From Symsagittifera roscoffensis (lineage: Eukaryota; Xenacoelomorpha; Acoela; Convolutidae): a stretch of DNA of 64,000 nt. Positions 31,363-42,862 of this stretch are shown piece after piece; position 1 is the first letter of the stretch; each line of letters begins with the position of its first letter. The notes beneath the pieces are model-generated. The model had not been told where the DNA came from. It searched no databases and saw only the letters and a program-made list of their open reading frames with translations. The stretch spans positions 36,715,436 through 36,779,435 of the forward strand of contig NC_087068.1 in the NCBI RefSeq assembly GCF_963678635.1. Reading direction: 5' to 3'. A program made the translations under genes and the position numbers.

Positions 31363-32141
31363 ACTGGTTCCAAAGTGTTGACAAAGCATGTGTGGATATG
31401 GCAAAAGAGAAGAAAAGGTTGGATGCAAAACAAAAGCTTGGATAAAAAAAAAGACAAACTTTTGGAACAATCCAGCAGAAATATGATAGTTAGGCAAAAA
31501 TTAAGCTTGGAGAATCGATTATCATAAATATTTTGCTGATACTTTTTGTCAGCAGGAAAAACCCTCAAGCTCGCAGTACTAGTTTAAGCCAGATGTTCAC
31601 GGTAATGGTTGTTATATTCACGTCCAGAAAAAATCTGTACAAACTGTACGTTGGCACACTAGCAGAAAATTTTTAAAGGTTTTGGAAAACCTAATAAGAA
31701 CCTGCAACATTTTTTTGTGTGGAGCCCAAAATGTCAAGGACAGCTGTAAACTCCTCTGAAGAAGGGATGAAAGCAGCAGTAAACGTGTTTGATGAAGACG
31801 TGGGATTTAGTTCCGAGTTAGACTGCAAAACGAATATTGGACTCAAACGGGTTTTCAAGGTGGAAAGAAATGTCAAATGATACGATTTCATGATTTAAAA
31901 CTCGTTTAGTGGTTGCTAGATTCAATCATAAAAAAAGTGAATTAGGATGAAGTTTTTCCTTCTGTATTCAAGCATACGACAGAGCAAGTCTACCTACTGA
32001 GCAATCTACCTAACTATCACATTTCTGCTGGATTGTGCCAAAAGTTTGTCTTTTTTGTGATCCAAGCTTTTCTTGCATCCAACCTTTTCTTCTCTTTTTT
32101 GCCATATCCGCACATGCTTTGTCAACACTTTGGAACCAGTT
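31363..32141. repeat. Inverted repeat, arms ~130 bp, spanning the duplication boundary
   Basis: The left arm 31363-31494 is the reverse complement of the right arm ~32009-32141 with few mismatches (e.g. CAAAGTGTTGACAAAGCATG against CATGCTTTGTCAACACTTTG). The spacer is ~510 bp. The left arm lies outside the tandem unit and the right arm inside it. Confidence 0.85.
31745..31981 (+). pseudogene. Ty1/copia reverse transcriptase scrap, copy 1
   Basis: The + strand is open from ~31745 and encodes GLKRVFKVERN (31839-31871), then in a shifted frame KLV..LLDSIIKK and DEVFPSVFKHT. This corresponds to the copia RT entry region (KWVFKVKRN...YKARLVARGF...DEVFSPVVKYT). Stops between the blocks show that it is dead. 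Confidence 0.6.
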
Positions 32142-32241
32142 TATCGCCCATTGAGTAGTACAATGGTATTTTTGAAGAATTATTTGGTCGAATGAATCTC
32201 CATTAAGCAGGTTTCATTTGTGGAGAACCATTTGATAGATA

Positions 32242-33368
32242 CCCGGGTTGACCAAAAATGCTTATCATACAATTCTCATAGATGGGAAATTTCTTTTCAT
32301 AAAATTTCATTTAATTCCATGCGTACAGAAAATTGTATGAAAACTCTATGAATAGCATTTTCCCATAAATGGAAATTGTACGATAGGTTTTTTCTCCATA
32401 AACCAAAAACTTAGTTTGTTTGTAAAACTATTTTCTGACAAGTAATCGGTTGTGTTTGCAACCGAACACAAGTGACAGACACCTCGGTTACTCAAAGCAC
32501 CAAAAGCTGGACGGTCTTTCATTTACAATGCATAGAAAACGACCTGAAGTGTCTTCGAGCTGTCTTTCACAAATGATATAACAAAAGTAACAAACTTTTC
32601 ATTTTTGGCAAAAGTTTTCACAGATGATTATTTTAAACTTGTGAATTTCCAAATTATCAGACATTGATCAAGGCATACATAAACACGCCATACAAAAGAA
32701 ATAGGAATTTTCAGCGTTTTTGAAAAAAAAATCAAGTGAAAAGAAAAAAAGCCAATATTATCGTATCCAGGACTACGTTATACACATAAAAAATTTAATT
32801 TTGCATTCGGGAAATGTTTGTTTGCGTACAAATATCGATTTGCGCTTGAAAAAAAAAACAAAAAAAGTTTTGAATTACGAGGCCAAACTGTGCACTGGAT
32901 AGGTGCACATTTTTGTGCTGTATGTTCCTGGATTCCATAGACAAGTCTTTAAACATCTTAAAATTTTGTCGGAACGATCAAAGGGAATGAAAGAACAAAA
33001 AAATAAGAAAGGGAGCGTCCTTGTTGCGGAATCCGCTTACAATGTACAAAATGCACAGTTTGGCTCGTAATGTGGGGCAAGTTTTCAAAATAACTTGAAA
33101 AAATTTTTGTGTCGTATATGGAACTTGTATGGTGAGCATTTTTTCCAAAAAACAAGTTAAAATCAGTTTTTTTTTGTCAGCAGTCTGTTCAACTGTTCTC
33201 AAAAAGCCGCAAAATGCTTTAATTTTTTTCTATTATTTTTCCAAAATGTACGAAAGTTGTATGACAAGCGTTTTCTCCAGACACTTGATGTATGGAATTG
33301 CATGATAAACATTTTTGTTGTATGGAATTGTTTGATAAGCGTTTTTGGTGTAAGGAGGTCAACCCGGG
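32242..33368. mobile_element. CCCGGGTTG-ended inverted-repeat element, 1127 bp, TA flanks (copy 1)
   Basis: Left end CCCGGGTTGACC, right end GGTCAACCCGGG, each flanked by TA, as expected for a TA target duplication of Tc1/mariner-type insertion. ATGCTTATCATACAATT-like motifs recur next to both ends. No transposase frame, so non-autonomous. Confidence 0.75.
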
Positions 33369-34738
33369 TAAAGAATCATTCGTGGATACGATGAAAAAAG
33401 ACAATTCTTTATCACACAGTTTCACGATGAGTTGAAACCTACAAGAATTTTTACTCAAACAGACAGATTTTAAGCAGTTTTTTTCAGACACCTGCGTTTA
33501 CTTGCAGAAGTTTGTGGTGGAATCTCTCATACGCGAAGGACCGAATGCGCGAAATTGAAAATAAGCCAATCAGATCTTCCTAATCTAAAATTTGGAAAGA
33601 ATATAAACATTTCCAGGGACTGAATTTTGATATTGGCCAAACATTAAAACGGTAGAAATATGCAAAATTTTTAAACTGTCACTGACCGCTGCCGAATTGG
33701 AACACAAATTTTGTATTTCAAGGGTTTCGTTATGAAAAAAGCAAAGTTTTGCTGCATTTAATTCATTTTAATTGAATGGCAATTGCTTCTTTTTAAAAAC
33801 TGACTTTCGGCTGATTTTGCTGTCGGTTTTTTGCTCACGAGTTTTCCCTCATTCGGAGAATAGCCCCCGAAGTTTGTTAAGACACCGTACGCGCTTTTGT
33901 CTTGAATTACTTAAGATGAACTGTTGTTTATCCGCAGTGACTTTGAATGCAGTAGAAAAAGAATATTGCAAAGAGTTCGGATCACATTTATCAGAAAAAA
34001 ATGCATTACATCCTGGGAACAAACATCAGGTGAGTTTTGAAAAAGTGTTTGCAGTAAGATGAGCCGGAAGAGTTAGGCAGCTGATGTTTTTCAAAAATTG
34101 GGATAAAAGAGTGTAATCTAGTTGACACACGGATGAAACTGACTTAAAAATAGAAAAACTGAGGAGAATCAGATGGAGACAAATTTGCGTAAGATGTTCA
34201 AAAAGTGTTTTTAATTAGAAAATGGGCATTTTGTTTGACACTTTGGCTCTAAAATGTAAATGAAATTTTGCAAATGCTCTTTTTAAACTTTGACGGAATC
34301 TTCAAGACGCTCACTTAAAAAAAATCGTCAGCAAGTAATTTGCGGTTTGTTTTTGGCAACCTAAAATAATTATCTGAAAGTAATCCGTTTTTGCAGTAAA
34401 ATCTTGGATCAAGTATAAACACTAATCGCCCCATATAGTACCACGTTTTATCCTAATTTAATTTTGCCTAAAATCAACCCAATTTGAGAAAATTTCAAGT
34501 TGAGTTGGTTTTTTTCCGCAAAATATAAACCAACACTGCATTAATTGAAACGTTACACATCAATAAATCGCGAAAAACTGACGAAAACCTTCTAAGGGAC
34601 GCTCAATATAATTTACTCCTCAAAAGACCAGTGATTAATTATACGAGAAAAAAGTCTGCAAAATAAGAAATATTGTAATATAGAGCGATCATTTTTTTTT
34701 GAATTTACACTTAACTGTTAATAATTGATTTTCACGCT
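33369..34738. other. No clear gene; one exon-like stretch (copy 1)
   Basis: AT-rich. At 33916-34029 an ATG frame of 38 codons ends in CAG followed by GTGAGT, a good splice donor. This could be an old exon or chance. Confidence 0.25.
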
Positions 34739-34879
34739 CAAGGATTAAAGAAAATTGCAATACATTTTCCATATTTTCCCAAAAAGCAAAATATGGAAAA
34801 AGTATACATTTTTCTTTGTCTGGGAGCCGAGGATCAACGACAATTTCAGCAATAGCAAACAGGTCTTGATCTACACACA

Positions 34880-35089
34880 GTGACAACAAGAGATTTAATT
34901 ACAACATTAGAAGACATGATCGTCATAACCAGAACTGTCGCGTTTGAGAAATACAACTTCATTTGTAGAAAACAAAAGAAAACGGGAAGTCTGGAACAAT
35001 TTCACGCTGATCTGGTTAAATTGGCTTCAAGAGCCGATTGTGGAGACCGAGAGGACCAGTGGGTGAGCGACATTTTCATGCACATATAG
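34880..35089 (+). pseudogene. gag capsid-like fragment (copy 1)
   Basis: Encodes FICRKQKKTGSLEQFHADLV and a following Cys-Gly-Asp stretch, typical of the C-terminal part of retrotransposon Gag (RxQ...GExxxEFxxxLxxLA). The rest of Gag is not seen. Confidence 0.6.
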
Positions 35090-35140
35090 AGAACGAAAAA
35101 ATAGCCGAAGAATGACTCGCACAAACGAGAAGCCAACAAG

Positions 35141-35467
35141 GTGCATACAACAAGTCTGTCCGAAGATGACCAAAATGGACAAATAATTAAACTGAAGACA
35201 AAAACAGAAGAAATATTCGCAATCGCCGATTCCGGGATCCCAATGTCAATTCTAAATAAAAAAACAGCTCGGCCAGTACAAGAAAATGACAAATCCACAG
35301 TATTTAATCAAATTCCACAGGGAGAAACAGCTAGGAACGTTGCATGTTACAATGGCGAAACAATTATTCCGAAAGGAAGATTAATTGAAACAATTGAATC
35401 AGGAGGCTGGAAGCTGCTGGAGCTGCCCCATTCATCATTGGCGATAATCAGAAAGCAAACCTCATAA
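35141..35467 (+). pseudogene. Retropepsin-like fragment (copy 1)
   Basis: Contains FAIADSGIPMSILNKKTA, the retropepsin active-site region with DSG for DTG. It is followed by ~70 residues consistent with the rest of a protease domain. No good start codon; part of a broken polyprotein. Confidence 0.65.
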
Positions 35468-35525
35468 CAAGAACAAATTTACCACACATTCGAATGAATC
35501 TAGTCAAAGAAAAAAACAAGGGGAC

Positions 35526-36300
35526 GTGCTGAATATGCACGAGCAAGATGAATCAAACCCTGAAATCAAACAATGGGTTAAAGATAATTTTCCACACTTA
35601 AGCATTCGTAATGGAAAGTCAAAAAACCACGTGATGCGAACGCAATTTAGTAAAGATATCATCCCAATCCAGCAGAAAGGACGCCATGTCCAGGATCACC
35701 TACAAGAACGAGTTGAAAAAGAACTCAACCAACTCATGGATCAAAAACACATATTAAAACCGGACAAACGCTCGGATCGACAAATTATCAGTCCAATCGT
35801 GATTACTGTGAAAAAAGACCAGACAGTAAAATTGACATTAGACTCAAAAACAATTTTAATCACAAAAATAAATACCAGATGCCTAATATTGACTTTGTGT
35901 TAGACATTATAGCACAAGTGGTGAAATCTAACAACAAACAGCAGACCCTACTCTCAGCACTAGATCTGCCATACGCGTATTCACAAAACCCGTTAGACAA
36001 ACCAACTCGAGAACAATGCAATGTTAGCTTGATTGGTGGCAATGCCACGGTGACTTACCAATTCCAAACAGGATCTTACGGCCTCACGGATATGCCAGCT
36101 GAATTTCAAAAAGCCATCGACCTAACTCTTACAAATAGCTTAAACACCTATGCATGCCTAGGCGACTCACTGATCGTTACGAAAGGGTCAATCGATATAC
36201 ACAAACAAAAACTACAAACGATTCTGGAAAAAGCTAGATGCAGAAAACCATGCCCTATCATTGGACAAATGTAAGTTTGCTTGTAGACCTTTTGAGTGGC
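35526..36300 (+). pseudogene. Ty3/gypsy reverse transcriptase, broken (copy 1)
   Basis: Frame 35526-35903 carries the RT entry (ISPIVITVKKDQTVKLTLDS). A shift near 35870 leads to 35879-36274 with MPNIDFVLD, LSALDLPYAYSQ (motif A), YGLTDMPAEFQKAI (motif B) and ACLGDSLIV where FLDD would be. The catalytic Asp pair is damaged (LGD). Downstream FEWLGYTI continues in another frame to ~36330. Confidence 0.85.
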
Positions 36301-36597
36301 TAGGGTACACTATAAACAGTGAGGGCGGGCACTACACCATTGATAAGAAAAACAGAGGCAATCAAAAAACTCTCACCACCAAAATATTTAAATAACTAAA
36401 ATGCTCCATACACCATCTCACCAGATTCATTCCAATGTTGGCACAAAAAAAGCAGCTTTAAGACCACTGTTAAAAAAATTTCAAAAAATAAACCAATTAA
36501 TTGGAAACCAGAACACAATACATCATTTAAAAACATTATAAAGTTAGTCTCTGAAATAACACAAAACAAACATTTTGACCAAAACTTAGAAACGCGT

Positions 36598-36945
36598 ACA
36601 GTAACTGATGCTTCTACGACAGGGTTAGGGGCTTCACTCGAACAAAATTCACAAGAAGCCTGGGTGGCAATAGCTTATGCATCACGATTTTAAATTTCCT
36701 TGAGGAAAAATATTCAGTCAATGAGTTAGAATTACTTCGGTTTGTGTGGGCCATTGAACACTTCAAATATCCTCATGAAAAACATTTCACCGTCACCACA
36801 GATCATCAAGCTCTGATCAAGGCTCTAAATGCAAGCGAAAGATCAAAGACCAGCAATAGCAGGATAACTCGGTGAATTGACAGGTTAATCCCATTCCATT
36901 TTGATATCAAATATTTGGTGGGTAACAAAATGGGGCTATTAGACT
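36598..36945 (+). pseudogene. RNase H domain, broken (copy 1)
   Basis: Encodes TVTDASTTGLGASLEQ, then FLEEKYSVNELELLRFVWA and FTVTTDHQALIKAL, the D-E-D landmarks of gypsy RNase H, interrupted by one shift near 36690 and stops near 36875. Confidence 0.8.
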
Positions 36946-37948
36946 ATATATGTCACAAAATCCAGTTGGATTGGCAAAACCCCCAAGCGAGTACGATGAG
37001 GAATTTGTTCTAGCATCAATTAAAGCATTCATAAATAATTTGGAAGTGATTGACAACCTCATCCTTAACTATTTAGCCAATAGGAATATGGCACCGTATC
37101 AGCTGATCAAAAAGCGCGGAAAATAAAAGGACAACAGTTAACAATTCAAATCCTCAATTGAGAAAACAAGTGTCCAAAAATTCTGAAAGTGGTCAATTGC
37201 AAACACCGAAACAAAATCAGTTCTGCTCAAATCATTCTGAAACTCAGTCGGTTCTAACTCGAAAAACAAACTCAACAGTAAAACGTATCTTCAAAAAACA
37301 ATCGTATCGTCGGCGAAATCAAACCATTTTATCAACTACATAAATAAAACACAGAAAATGAGTGGAAAACAGGAATTAAAGAGTTTCAAAGGATGATTTA
37401 TTCCAGACGAAGTCAAATCCCTAACACCACATGGAAGAAAGGAGGAAAAATCATCAAATTGTCAGGTGTCGTCTGACAGAGAGGAGAACCTGTCAGATCC
37501 TCGGTGGCACAAATAACCACCAACCATTAAAAACAGAAGCCACCACATCTACCTCGTCACCAAAAGATACGGTCAAGGACGCAAGAGAACTACTTTCCTC
37601 GAAACCACCAGTTAACAAGTTCCCAAAATTCATTTTTTACGAAGAAACAACAAAAACAGAGAAGCCGCACACACTCAGAGTAAGAAGGACACAAGCAGAA
37701 CAAACCGAGAACTGCAAAGAATTTGCGGAGACACAAACTGGCATTTGCGGAGTCAGACAAAAATGCAAGAACACTGCGTGAGTAGGATAAACCACAACAT
37801 TGCATTGCAAGCCAGGGGGAAGGTGCCTCAAGTGAGGAACCGCCCACAATGACGAGTACACAACTAGAAGCAAGCCACCACATGATAACCGAAGTGATAG
37901 TGGCCTCAGTAAGTCAAGCAACAATGGCGGAAAGCTTGTAGCAGAAAG

Positions 37949-38880
37949 ATGTTCCGCAAAAAGCTTAAGAAGGTCCCGGGAATAAAATTGCCGCAGCTAC
38001 CAGAAAGGATAGAAATCTGCGACCATTCATCAGTATACTCAAAAAGCGGGACTGGGACTCAATCAATTTTTCCTACAGCCAATTCTGTTTCCAAGTGCGC
38101 AACCGTGTACATATGCGCGCGGACTGCCTGCTCATCGACAAACGTATCGTCATTCCAACACAGCTGCGTCAGACAGTAGTGGACAGTAATGTATCGGCGG
38201 CCATGCTGGAGTTATGCCACCATGTGTGGTTCCCACACATACATCAGTCAATCGTCCAGATGGCGCAAAGTTGCAAGCATTGCACAGAGCAAGGTAAAAA
38301 TTTCATACCAATTATAGGGAAAAACACTCATTCCAAATAGATTCGGTCGTAGAACTAAATGAAGAGGTACAATTAAATTTTTCCGGGCCCCTCCCCGATG
38401 AGCTAAACGAGGACGCTTGCATACTAGTTGCAATAGAAAAAAATCGAAACTTGCAACAGCAAAAGTTGTTTTAAATACTACGGCGGATGTCGCCGTACAA
38501 TTTATGCATTGGTATTTTTCAAAAAACTGATTACCTCGTCGGTTACGATGTGACCAAGCAAAAACCTTTCGAGCGAAAAAATTTCAGCTTTTTTGTAACA
38601 CAAACAACCTTAAATTACTCTTCGCACCGGTAGATGACCATAGAGCCATAGGGGTAGTCGAAAGAAATATACAAACACTAAAACGTAGACTAGGGATAGG
38701 GGATGAATGAGAATAGATTCAGCAAATGCACCATACAAACTAGCATCGGACGTAGCCGAAACAATTAAAACCCTGCGAATAACACCAAACGATGTAACAA
38801 AAAATTCACCTTTCGAAGCACACATGCGTAGAAAACCAAACACTCCTCTGTCCAACAACTAGCTCAACTAACTAGTTGGG
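37949..38880 (+). pseudogene. Integrase, broken (copy 1)
   Basis: The zinc-binding region HHVWFPHIHQSIVQMAQSCKHC is at ~38216-38283. The core follows in other frames: VQLNFSGPLP near 38370 (the first catalytic Asp is Asn), RLRCDQAKTF near 38545, then FAPVDDHRAIGVVERNIQTL near 38625-38680. Several stops. Dead. Confidence 0.8.
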
Positions 38881-39134
38881 AAAATGCCAAACACGCATGC
38901 TTAGATCAAAAGAACCTCAAAAAGCCAGCCCTGCCAGCAGAAACTATACACGCGTTGCAACAATGTTCTGAGGATGAAGAAAATTAATTTACACACCAAG
39001 TACAGCATGGGTACAAGCATTCGGAAAACAACCTAGATTGTTAAGAAATAGTGGGGTTAAATTTGATTTGTTCCTAATCCAGTAATCTACGGACCGTGTC
39101 GACCATCACAGTTAAATGACTACGTAAAGTACAA

Positions 39135-39506
39135 ATGCGCAAGGAGATCAGGACCTTGTCTTCGTTTTCAGAACTTCTAGACCCAAAGTTGCCTCAAAAC
39201 AAAATTTTGAAGGAGGATTTAGAAACAGGACTCCTCACGAAAAAACTGACACAGAAGGAACAAGCGGAAAGCCAAGAACAGAACAATGGACTAAACAGTC
39301 CAACCAAGCTACGAGGTAAGCCAATGGGGCGGAGAACGGACGGACGACCATGCAACAAACCTCGAGACATGAGCTTAACTTCGATGGAGAAACCCACCAC
39401 AACGAAAGCAACAAAGAAAAACATAACCGTATACACGTATACAGCGATACTGAAAGCGATAAATCATCAACATCAGGAGCGTCCGAGCCATCACCGAAAA
39501 GGGTGA
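39135..39506 (+). pseudogene. Basic post-integrase frame (copy 1)
   Basis: 123-codon frame rich in Lys, Thr and Gln, including SPTKLRGKPMGRRTDGRP. It lies between integrase and the polypurine tract. A further scrap at 39828-39962 (MKILYVET...) is also Lys/Glu-rich. Function unknown. Confidence 0.4.
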
Positions 39507-39804
39507 ATCAAAAGAAAACAAGTCGACTCTGGTAAAGTGGACTCTGACAAAAGTCTTGGGTACCCCATCCCAATCAACTCAATCGAAGAACCACGAATAA
39601 TCGAAAACAAAATGCCAGTACAATTCAACATCGAATCATTGCCAGAGCAACAAACATCGCCAACTAACCCAATCCTAAAGGCGCTAATCTAGGAACTGGA
39701 CTTCACAGATAAAACACTCGATTACCAGGCCTGTATGAACTTCCTCGAGGCGATTAGCCCGAAGAATGAAAAGAAATAAACGGAGGAAATCATAGATCTT
39801 ACTT

Positions 39805-40687
39805 CATCAGATGACAGTTCAAACAAGATGAAGATACTTTACGTAGAAACGAAGAAAGGTGGGAAAGAAACGGACAACACAATCAACGAAGCTACACAGG
39901 AAGAACATGAGAAAAAGGAGGACGAAAACAACAATGGAGAAGCAAAACAACTAAATAAATAACATGACATCTGAGAAGAAAGATTGGAAGCACAAGTCCT
40001 CAAGGGACTATAAAACTCAAATTTAAAACGACTTGTTCAAAATTCCTGTCAAAGGGGAGTGTCATCCGTACGGATAGATAAACTCAGCATCGTTGATGCA
40101 TATTTGTTTGATTAATCTAATTATATATTATCTGGTCAGCTGACATTGGTACGGCTGCATGCCGACATGACATTATGAGCAAGAGCTCAGTCGCTAATTT
40201 ATGTTTCTTAAGAAAAGTTGTTTTAACGGACTCGCATCAAGATTACGTTTATCCATCCGTTCGGATTCGATATACTCACGTCCATACTTAGAGGTATGAC
40301 AAGGATTATAGAAAATTGAAATACATTTTCTATACTTTCACAAAACGCAAAAAAACTTCTCCTTAAAGAACACTTATTGCGTCTAGCTTTTCAAAGGGTA
40401 GTTAGCAAAAAAAAATTGCTGAAGCTTCTCAGAAAGTCAGTTACCTGTAGATAGTTTTGTTGCTACAGAATAGTCTGCAGGAGGAGAATCAACAAGAGCT
40501 GAGAGGAAATGTTGAAGCCAGTAGTTCACGGTAAAAATGCTACGACTCATTCGGTTCCTGAAGAACTCTGTAGAATCTGGGCTAAGATAGTGGCAGAAGA
40601 ACTACAAGCTAAACTGACATAATAAAGAAACCCGGGTTGACGTCCAAAGGAGAAAAATGCTTATCATATAGTTTCATATATGAAGTC
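39805..40687. repeat. Older internal duplication, first member (copy 1)
   Basis: Matches 41985-42862 at roughly 93% by eye. It includes the element's 3' end, the LTR, ~280 bp of flank and the first 57 bases of the CCCGGGTTG element. Because flank and a second element are included, this is a segmental duplication and not two insertions. Confidence 0.85.
40060..40349 (+). repeat. 3' LTR of the Ty3/gypsy element, 290 bp (copy 1)
   Basis: Begins TGTCATCCGTACGG right after the purine tract and ends ...CAAAACGCA, the CA end being inferred from where the 5' remnant similarity stops. Confidence 0.65.
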
Positions 40688-41240
40688 TATGGAAAAAATT
40701 CTTATCATAGAAAATTGATACAAAATTTAAAAATTGTTTTTCAAAATTTCTAATGAACAATTTGCTCTACTTGCCTCTTTTGAAGCTTTCTGGTCATTAA
40801 AGAAATAATTTAAAAATTTTATAAAAAATTTTATCATAAAATTTTCTTTAAACTATCATCAAATTTTCGTTACTTGTTTGGTATAAACTCCATGTGAAAA
40901 AGATGTTAAAAATAACTTTTTTTACAATTTTAATTACCAAATAAAGTTAATCTGCGTGGTAACTGCCAGTTATACTCTGGGTTGTCTTATGGCAAAAAAT
41001 CATTGGCTAGTGTTTCGGTTGAAACACGAAATTTCGAAAAAAAAAATTTTTGCTTTTTCAATTATCATTTCAATTTCATAGTATGGAAAAAACTTATCAT
41101 ACAATTTCTTTTATGGAAAAATGCTTTTTTTTGCTATTTTCATGCACTTACTTTTGTTCTATGAAATTGTATGAAAGAGTATGATAAGCATTTTTTTCAT
41201 AAATGAAATTTGTATGATAAGCTTTTTTTGGCAACCCGGG
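40631..41240. mobile_element. CCCGGGTTG-ended inverted-repeat element, 610 bp (copy 1)
   Basis: Ends CCCGGGTTGACGTCC and GGCAACCCGGG. Interior repeats of TTATCATACAATTTC and its complement. Same end sequence as the 1127 bp element but a shorter, different interior. No TA flank visible. Confidence 0.65.
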
Positions 41241-41535
41241 ACAATTATGAAGCCTTTTGAAACCCCATTTACAAGCACAGTAGAAAACCTCTAATATTTT
41301 GTGGTGTTGCCATTTACATGATTTAGCCAAAACTCTAGCAAAGAAGTCAGCTGCGATCTACGCTCATGTCGAGGAAAGGATGAAAGTTGTAGGAAGTGAA
41401 TAAGATGAAGACGTTTTAACTCGAGTTGAGGGAGAGAGAGAAAGAGATAGCAATGGAGAGATGAGGCAGCACACATATTGGGCTCAAAACGAGCTTAAAG
41501 TTTTGAGGAAATTTCAGAAAATAGATTTTTAAGAT

Positions 41536-41640
41536 TCAAAGCTCGTTCAGTTTTGCTATTTAAAGATTCTGTCATGAGAACGGAGTAAGCTACGATGAAG
41601 TGTTTTCTCCTTTAGTCAAATATACGAAACATTTTGTTAT
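41536..41640 (+). pseudogene. Second Ty1/copia RT scrap (copy 1)
   Basis: Encodes FKARSV in one frame and GVSYDEVFSPLVKYTKH in another, matching the copia RT entry (YKARLV...GxDYDEVFSPVVKYT). Confidence 0.65.
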
Positions 41641-41984
41641 TGTTCCGACTTTCGAAGAAAATGGAATATTTAAACTCGGCCAGGTTTTTTACTCAGTCAA
41701 TTTTCAACGATCGAAATAACAATTTTCAACAAAAAACTTTGTTCATCATTGAAGATATCATTTTCTTGAGTTCATTTATAAAAAGATATTTAACCTCAGA
41801 TTATTTAAAATAAAGTTCTGGGGTCTTGAAAATTGCCAAATTTGCCATGGTCTGGACTAAGTTATGCGCGCTTTGAATAGTTCATTCATAATGCTTAGAA
41901 CATAATACGAGTTATTTGTGCGTGGCAAATTATCCCGCACAAAAAAAATGTTCCAAATTGAAACAAGACTGCTCGTACCAGGGC

Positions 41985-42862
41985 GAATCAGACGACAGTT
42001 CAAACAAGATGAAGATACTTTACGTAGAAACGGAGAAAGTTGGGAAAAAACGGACAACACAATCAATGAAGCTACACAGGAAGAACATGAGAAATTGGAG
42101 GAAGACAACAACAATGGAGAAGCAAAAGAACTAAATAAATGACATGACATCTGAGAAGAAAGATTGCAAGCACAAGTCGTCAAGGGACTATAAAACTCAA
42201 ATTTAAAACTACTTGTTCAAAGTTCCTGTCAAAGGGGAGTGTCATCCGGTACGGATAGATAAACTCAGCATCAATGATGCATATTTGTTTGATTAATCTA
42301 ATTATATATTATCTGGTCAGTTGACCTTGGTACGGCTGCATGCCGACATGAGATTATGAGCAAGAGCTCAGTCGCTAATTTATGTTTCTTAAGAAAAGTT
42401 GTTTTAACGGACTCGCATCAAGATTACGTTTACCCATCCGTTCGGATTCGATATACTCACGTCCATACTTAGAGGTATGGCAAAGATTATAGAGAATTGC
42501 AATACATTTTCCATATTTTCCCAAAATGCAAAAAAATTTTCCTTAAAGAACATTTATTGCGTCTAGCTTTTCAAAAGGGTTGATAGCAAAAAAATTGCTG
42601 AAGTTTCTCAAAAAAAGTCAGTTAACTGTAGATAGTTTTGTTGCTGCAGAATAGTCTGCAGGAGGAGAATCAACAAGAGCTGAGAGGAAATGATGAAGCT
42701 AGTAGTTGACGGTAAAAATGCTACGGCTCATTCGGTTCCTGAAGAACTCTGTAGAATATGGGTTGAGATAGTGGCAGAAGAAGTTAAACCGACATAATAA
42801 AGAAACCCGGGTTGACGTCCAAAGAAGATAAATGCTTATCATATAGTTTCATATATGAAGTC
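41985..42862. repeat. Older internal duplication, second member with LTR 42240-42530 (copy 1)
   Basis: Contains a second 3'-end fragment of the gypsy element, the same purine tract, a 291 bp LTR (42240-42530) and a 57 bp stub of the CCCGGGTTG element (42806-42862). Confidence 0.85.

Larger units (their letters stand above)
34739..40349 (+). mobile_element. Dead Ty3/gypsy element with 3' LTR (copy 1)
   Basis: In order: the last ~50 bp of a 5' LTR (34739-34788, matching the 3' LTR end), a gag scrap, protease, RT, RNase H, integrase, a basic post-integrase region, polypurine tract AAAGGGGAG (40051-40059) and a 3' LTR. The order RT-RH-IN is that of Ty3/gypsy. All domains are interrupted or have catalytic changes. 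Distinct from the SGNH-type element in sequence and LTR. Confidence 0.85.

Noticed and set aside
34818-34845. Primer-binding site (TGGGAGCCGAGGATC)
   Set aside because: It starts with TGG but does not abut the inferred LTR end, and I cannot name a matching tRNA.
41857-42183. Ser/Cys-rich 108-codon minus-strand frame
   Set aside because: Antisense of the Lys/Glu-rich 3' end of the gypsy element; no independent support.
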